The notes beneath the pieces are model-generated. The model did not search any database. It saw only the letters and a list, made by a program, of their open reading frames with translations, and was not told the DNA's origin. A DNA stretch of 40,148 nt from an uncultured Alphaproteobacteria bacterium (GTDB taxonomy: Bacteria; Pseudomonadota; Alphaproteobacteria; Geminicoccales; Geminicoccaceae). Position numbers and translations under genes: made by a program. Numbering within the stretch: position 1 is the stretch's first letter; each line of letters starts with the position of its first letter. Shown here one piece after another: positions 36,315-40,148 of this stretch. The stretch spans positions 1-40,148 of the forward strand of contig CADEGR010000029.1 of NCBI GenBank assembly GCA_902826935.1. The letters run 5' to 3'.

Positions 36315-37868
36315 CTATCCGAGCAATGAGGGGAAGTGGCCAAGGGTTGCGGCCGCCTGCGCGGCGCGCAGCTGAAAGGTCAGCCAGAGCAGCAGGAACA
36401 GGCCGAGCAGCAGCATTGCCCCGCCCGGCAGGCCGTATTGCCGCAGCACCGGCGGCAGATGCGCGTCGTCGCCATTGGGTCCGCCGACCTGGGCGACACC
36501 GCCCAGGACCGGCAGATCGAACTCGCGGGCCAGGGTCTGGCTGGTCAGGAAGCTTTCGCTCGCCATCTGGCGCGCGATCGCGAAGGCCGCGCCGCCGGCC
36601 AGCCCGAGCAGCAGGACGGCGGTCAACAGGATGCCGCGCGGCGGCCCGCTCGGGCGCAGCGGCACGCTCGGCGGATCGACCACCCGGTACTCGATCCGGC
36701 TGGTGTCGGTATCGAGATCCTTGGCGAGATGGGCCGATTCGCGCCGCTGAATGAGCTTCTCGTATTGCGCCAGGAGGACATCGTAGTCGCGGTTGAGACG
36801 GGCGCGATCGGCCTCGATCTCGGGCGTCTGCGCGACCTTGCCGGCGAGCTGGTTCTGCTCCTCGCGGGTCAGCTGAATCCGCCGCTGCAGGTCATTCAGC
36901 GAGACCTCGACGACCTGCAGCTGGTTGCCGAGCTCGGCGCGCACGGGATTGGTGATCCGACTACCATCGCCGCCGCGGCGGACCTCGGCGCTGGCGCGCG
37001 CCACGGCCGCGCGCAGGGCGATCACGTCGGGATGCTCGTCGGTATAGATCCGCTGCTTGTTGGCGAGATCCTGGCTCAGCGACTGAAGGCGCAGCTGGGC
37101 GGGCGACAGGCCGCCCAGCGTGGTCTCGCCGACGCTCACGGTCTTGGGCGTCTGATCCAGCTGCGCCTTGATCTGATCGCGCCGCCAGGTCGCGGATTCC
37201 AGCTCGGCCTGCAGCTGGCGCAGCTCGGTCTCGGTCTGCTCGAGATTGCGCAGATTGCGATCGACCCCGCCCAGCTCCTCGGCATGCGCGCGCCGGAACT
37301 CGGCCAGCTTCAGCTCGGCCGCGCGCAGCTTGCCTTCATAGTCGGCGATCTGCTTGTCGATGAAGGCGCGCGCCGTCTCGACGTCGCGCTGCGAGTGGCC
37401 GAGATTCTGCTCGACGAAGATCTGCAGGATCGTGTCGACCACCCGATAAGCGAGCTGCGCGTCGCCCGCTGTGTAGGTTAGCTGGAACAGATTGGGGCCG
37501 GAGTTCTTCAGCTCGATCGCCTTGATCAGGCTCTGCATCAGGTCCGCCCGCTCGAGATCGCCCTCGACCGTGTAGTCGAGGTCGGTCCGGCGCATCAGCT
37601 CCTCCATGTTGGGCACGGAGAGCAGCGTCTGGCGCATCATCTGAACCTGCCGGTCGAAGTCCGGCGTGACTGCCAGGTCCTTCATCAGCGGGCCCAGGAT
37701 CGTCTCGGTGTCGACGAACAGCCGCGCCGTCGCGGTGTAGCGATCGGGCAGCATGGCGATCATCACCCAGCCGGCGAGACAGATCAGCCAGGCGGCTGCC
37801 AGCGCCGACCAGCGATGCCGCCACAAGGCCGCGAGATGCGGCTCGATCAGATCCTGCAGATGCGGCAT
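36315..37868 (-). CDS. XrtA system polysaccharide chain-length determinant (Wzz-like)
   Basis: The 517-residue protein has an N-terminal Wzz domain (about 5-95) with a membrane helix near 20-38 and YTATARLFVDTETILG after it. A long periplasmic coiled coil (about 150-400) is rich in Glu, Gln and Arg, with FRRAHAEELGGVDRNL and LQSLSQDLANKQRIYTDEHP. Then come RIEYRVVDPPSVPLRPSGPP, the proline-rich motif before a second membrane helix (about 425-445), and a final hydrophobic helix near 485-503. It lacks a kinase domain, which is supplied by the adjacent gene, as in other XrtA loci. It sets polymer length and couples the inner-membrane machine to the export lipoprotein. Confidence 0.93.
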   Translation of the reverse strand: MPHLQDLIEPHLAALWRHRWSALAAAWLICLAGWVMIAMLPDRYTATARLFVDTETILGPLMKDLAVTPDFDRQVQMMRQTLLSVPNMEELMRRTDLDYTVEGDLERADLMQSLIKAIELKNSGPNLFQLTYTAGDAQLAYRVVDTILQIFVEQNLGHSQRDVETARAFIDKQIADYEGKLRAAELKLAEFRRAHAEELGGVDRNLRNLEQTETELRQLQAELESATWRRDQIKAQLDQTPKTVSVGETTLGGLSPAQLRLQSLSQDLANKQRIYTDEHPDVIALRAAVARASAEVRRGGDGSRITNPVRAELGNQLQVVEVSLNDLQRRIQLTREEQNQLAGKVAQTPEIEADRARLNRDYDVLLAQYEKLIQRRESAHLAKDLDTDTSRIEYRVVDPPSVPLRPSGPPRGILLTAVLLLGLAGGAAFAIARQMASESFLTSQTLAREFDLPVLGGVAQVGGPNGDDAHLPPVLRQYGLPGGAMLLLGLFLLLWLTFQLRAAQAAATLGHFPSLLG

Positions 37869-37884
37869 GGCTCGCTCCGCGCCG

Positions 37885-38529
37885 CTAGAGCAGGCTCTTC
37901 GGCACGACGATCATGTCGCCTGGCCGGAGCTTGGCGTTGGCCTCGATATTGCCGTCGCCGATCAGCTCCTGCAGGCGCAGCCGGTAGATCGTCTCCTGGC
38001 CGCTCACCTTGCGGATCAGCTTGGCGTCATTGCCGGCCGCGAACTCGGTCAGGCCCTCGGCCGCGACCAGGACGTCGAGCACGCTCAGATCCGGCCGGAA
38101 CGGAATGGTGGTCGGCCGCTTGACCTCGCCGATCACCTTGACGGTCTGGTCGGCATAATCGGCGAACGACGCCATGACCACCGATACCTTGGGCTGCTTG
38201 ACGAAGCGCTGGAGCGCCGCCTCGATGTCGCGGGCGAGCTTGGTCGGCGTCCGGCCGGCCGCCGGCATGTCCTCGATCAAGGGGATCGTGATCCGCCCAT
38301 CCGGCCGCACCGGCGCCGTGACCGACAGCTCCGGCGCCTGCCAGACTGAGACCTGCACGGTGTCGAGCGGGCTGATCACATAGTCCGGCGTGGCGCCGAT
38401 CTCGTCCGCGGCCAAGGGCGGCGGCGGTGGTGGCGCCACCGCGCCGCAGCCAGAAAGCGCCGCCATGCCAGCGAGCAGCAGCCCGCCGCCCAGCCTCAGC
38501 CCGATCCGTTCCTGCCGCCAGCCTGTCAT
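37885..38529 (-). CDS. XrtA system polysaccharide export lipoprotein (Wza-like)
   Basis: The 214-residue product has a lipoprotein signal: a hydrophobic core, then lipobox MAALSGC around residue 28, and a proline run. The Poly_export domain follows, with YVISPLDTVQVSVWQAPELS, VRPDGRITIPLIEDMPAAG, a SLBB-like repeat QTVKVIGEVKRPTTIPF, and LRPGDMIVVPKSLL at the end. It should form the periplasmic/outer-membrane export channel for the EPS. I start it at ATG 38529 because the lipoprotein signal begins there; an in-frame ATG at 38598 would place 23 extra residues before it. The chain-length gene follows after 16 bases. Confidence 0.92.
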   Translation of the reverse strand: MTGWRQERIGLRLGGGLLLAGMAALSGCGAVAPPPPPPLAADEIGATPDYVISPLDTVQVSVWQAPELSVTAPVRPDGRITIPLIEDMPAAGRTPTKLARDIEAALQRFVKQPKVSVVMASFADYADQTVKVIGEVKRPTTIPFRPDLSVLDVLVAAEGLTEFAAGNDAKLIRKVSGQETIYRLRLQELIGDGNIEANAKLRPGDMIVVPKSLL

Positions 38530-38607
38530 GCCCAGATCACCCAAGAATGCTTGTCCGCTCGTCAGTCGCTGGCGCCATCCACCCGCCTCGCCTGCCATCG
38601 CCCAAGG

Positions 38608-39993
38608 TCACCGCGCGCCGAAGCCGCTGAGCGCAATCCGCGCGGTGTGGAACAGGATCAAAAGGTCCAGGAAGGTCGAATGGTTCTTGATGTAGTAGAG
38701 GTCGTATTCGAGCTTGACCTTGGCGTCCTCGACCGAGGCGCCGTAGTGGTAGTTGATCTGCGCCCAGCCGGTGATGCCCGGCCGCATGCAGTGCCGCTCG
38801 GCGAAGAAGCGGATCTCGCGGGCCAGCTCGCGCGTGAACTCGGGCCGCTCGGGCCGCGGCCCGACCAAGCTCATCTCGCCCTTGAGCACGTTCATGAACT
38901 GGGGCAGCTCGTCCATCCGCGAGGCCCGCAGCAGCCGGCCGACCCGGGTGACCCGGTGGTCGGCAGAGCCGGCCCAGCGGGCGCGGCCATCGGCTTCCGC
39001 ATCGGCCCGCATGCTGCGGAACTTGTAGATCTGAAACAGCTGGCCGTTCAGCCCGACCCGGTCCTGCCGGTAGAGCACCGGCCCGCGCGAATCCAGCTTG
39101 ATCGCCAGCGCGATCAGCGGCAGCAGCGGCAGGAGCAGCGAGACAGCCAGGGCGCTCACCAGAACATCCACCAGGCGCTTCAGGCGCTTGCGCCACAAGG
39201 CGCGGCGGAAGCCGGGCGAGAAGATCAGCCAATGGGGATCGAGGAGGTCGAGATTGATCCGGCCAAGCTCGCGCTCGAGGAAGGAAGCGGCGTCAAAGAT
39301 CGCGATGCCGTTCAGCCGGCAGGAGATCAGCTCCTGCTCCGGCAGGGGCCGATGGCTGGCATCGCGCGCGATCACGATCTCGTCGATCCGCTCGGCGGCG
39401 ACGAAGGCGGCGAGGCTGCCCGGCAGCGCCAGAACCTTGCCGGTCGGCAGGCTCGGCGAGCGGTGGTCGTGGTCGTAGCTGACGAAGCCGCACAAGCCGC
39501 AGCCGGCGGCCGCACCCTGGCGCAGCGCCCGCCACAGGTCGGCCGCCTGGTTGCCCGCGCCCAGCACCAGCGTGCGCGGCTTGAGCCGGGCGCGCAGGCT
39601 CGGCAGCTGGCGGCCGGCCAGGCGCAGGAGGAAAGCCAGGAAGCAGCCGGCCAGCACCGGCCCCGCGATCATGCCGAGGGAACCACCGGCGCTCGGCGCG
39701 AGCTGCCGGCCGAGAATGATGCAGGCAACGCTGGCAATGGCGCCTAGGCCCAGGCGCCAGGCCATGGTCGGCACGTTCTGCCAGGCGCTCCGGTCGTAGC
39801 TGCCGATCGCCATCAGGCAGAGCAGCATCATGCCGACCGGCATGAACACCGACTGGGCGAGATCCGGCCGGCCGAAGCCGCCATCGACCAGCATGGTCTC
39901 GGCAAACAGCAGGAAGACGAGACAGAAGATGGCTGTCTCGATCGTGGTCAGAACGACGGTGATCCGACGGATATGATGCCCAAACAGCGTCAT
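38608..39993 (-). CDS. XrtA system initiating sugar transferase (undecaprenyl-phosphate type)
   Basis: The 461-residue protein begins with four to five membrane helices (about 10-125), a CoA-binding-like Rossmann region (LVLGAGNQAADLWRAL), then the bacterial sugar transferase domain from about 265. There, KRLVDVLVSALAVSLLLPLL is the membrane-entry helix, followed by VLYRQDRVGLNGQLFQIYKF, KFRSM, LLRASRMDELPQFMNVLKGE and MSLVGPRPERPEF. It transfers a sugar phosphate from a nucleotide sugar to undecaprenyl phosphate, starting the repeat unit. It fits the PEP-CTERM/XrtA system glycosyltransferase family. GAGGG lies 7 bases before the ATG. It heads the reverse assembly operon. Confidence 0.93.
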   Translation of the reverse strand: MTLFGHHIRRITVVLTTIETAIFCLVFLLFAETMLVDGGFGRPDLAQSVFMPVGMMLLCLMAIGSYDRSAWQNVPTMAWRLGLGAIASVACIILGRQLAPSAGGSLGMIAGPVLAGCFLAFLLRLAGRQLPSLRARLKPRTLVLGAGNQAADLWRALRQGAAAGCGLCGFVSYDHDHRSPSLPTGKVLALPGSLAAFVAAERIDEIVIARDASHRPLPEQELISCRLNGIAIFDAASFLERELGRINLDLLDPHWLIFSPGFRRALWRKRLKRLVDVLVSALAVSLLLPLLPLIALAIKLDSRGPVLYRQDRVGLNGQLFQIYKFRSMRADAEADGRARWAGSADHRVTRVGRLLRASRMDELPQFMNVLKGEMSLVGPRPERPEFTRELAREIRFFAERHCMRPGITGWAQINYHYGASVEDAKVKLEYDLYYIKNHSTFLDLLILFHTARIALSGFGAR

Positions 39994-40148
39994 CGCCGAC
40001 CCTCGTACCGCGCCCGCCTAAAAACTATAAAGCGAAGACGCTTTGATTAAGAACAACCTTAAGGAGCATAGAGGCGCAAAGAACACGAAATTTTCGCTAA
40101 AGTCAATGAGGATATACTCTTAACACATACTCAACTTAAAGGTTTATG
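39994..40148 (-). promoter_or_regulatory. AT-rich upstream region of the assembly operon
   Basis: The last 155 bases hold no gene. The region contains hairpin AAAGCG-AAGA-CGCTTT (40029-40044), CAACCTTAAG (40054-40063, identical to 25421-25430), an 11-base dyad CGAAA-T-TTTCG (40086-40096) and a related CAACTTAAAGG (40132-40142). On the reverse strand TTGACT (40102-40107) is the best -35 candidate, but no good -10 follows at 17 bases. The promoter of the sugar-transferase operon should lie here. Confidence 0.5.

Overview
The window is GC-rich (roughly 70% by eye) chromosomal DNA from a Gram-negative bacterium, most likely a proteobacterium and plausibly an alphaproteobacterium (inferred from gene content and codon bias, not a phylogeny). 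Nearly all of it is one exopolysaccharide (EPS) / PEP-CTERM protein-sorting locus of the exosortase A (XrtA) type. It encodes about 27 proteins at very high density, many joined by ATGA overlaps. I see no tRNA, rRNA, CRISPR array or intact insertion sequence.

Left to right: 1-480 is a less GC-rich edge with only a weak partial reading frame. At 504-2735 a radical SAM gene faces a beta-barrel outer-membrane protein gene. At 3185-14545 a forward operon encodes the PrsK sensor kinase, the PrsR sigma-54 activator, the PrsT TPR protein, an asparagine-synthase-like amidotransferase, two glycosyltransferases and a FemAB-type acyltransferase. At 14559-18099 lie a reversed glycosyltransferase, a forward GNAT-type acyltransferase and reversed wecB. 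At 18420-19133 is a PEP-CTERM protein gene behind a near-perfect sigma-54 promoter and ahead of a strong intrinsic terminator. At 19361-23844 is an accessory cassette: a phage-particle-like protein, an 806-residue glycan-lyase-like protein carrying a phage-tail-like segment, an orphan 280-residue protein and a methyltransferase. At 23852-28328 lie a Wzx-type flippase, wecC, a small membrane protein and the exosortase-A-associated O-ligase/polymerase. At 28456-35452 a forward operon encodes a glycosyltransferase-deacetylase fusion, a second deacetylase, XrtA fused to EpsI, a glycosyltransferase and a methyltransferase. At 35437-39993 a reverse operon encodes the assembly machine: initiating sugar transferase, export lipoprotein, chain-length protein and tyrosine kinase.

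Working model (inference): the initiating transferase loads a sugar on undecaprenyl phosphate. Cytosolic glycosyltransferases extend it, with ManNAcA supplied by WecB and WecC. The flippase and ligase/polymerase handle export and polymerisation, the chain-length, kinase and export proteins secrete the polymer, and deacetylases and acyltransferases tailor it. XrtA cuts PEP-CTERM proteins. PrsK and PrsR with sigma-54 switch on substrate genes; the promoter at 18362 is a direct candidate target, and a 48-bp nested dyad about 100 bp upstream of it is a candidate activator site. The least explained part is the phage-like/lyase cassette at 19361-23844, which sits exactly between the PEP-CTERM terminator and the flippase gene.
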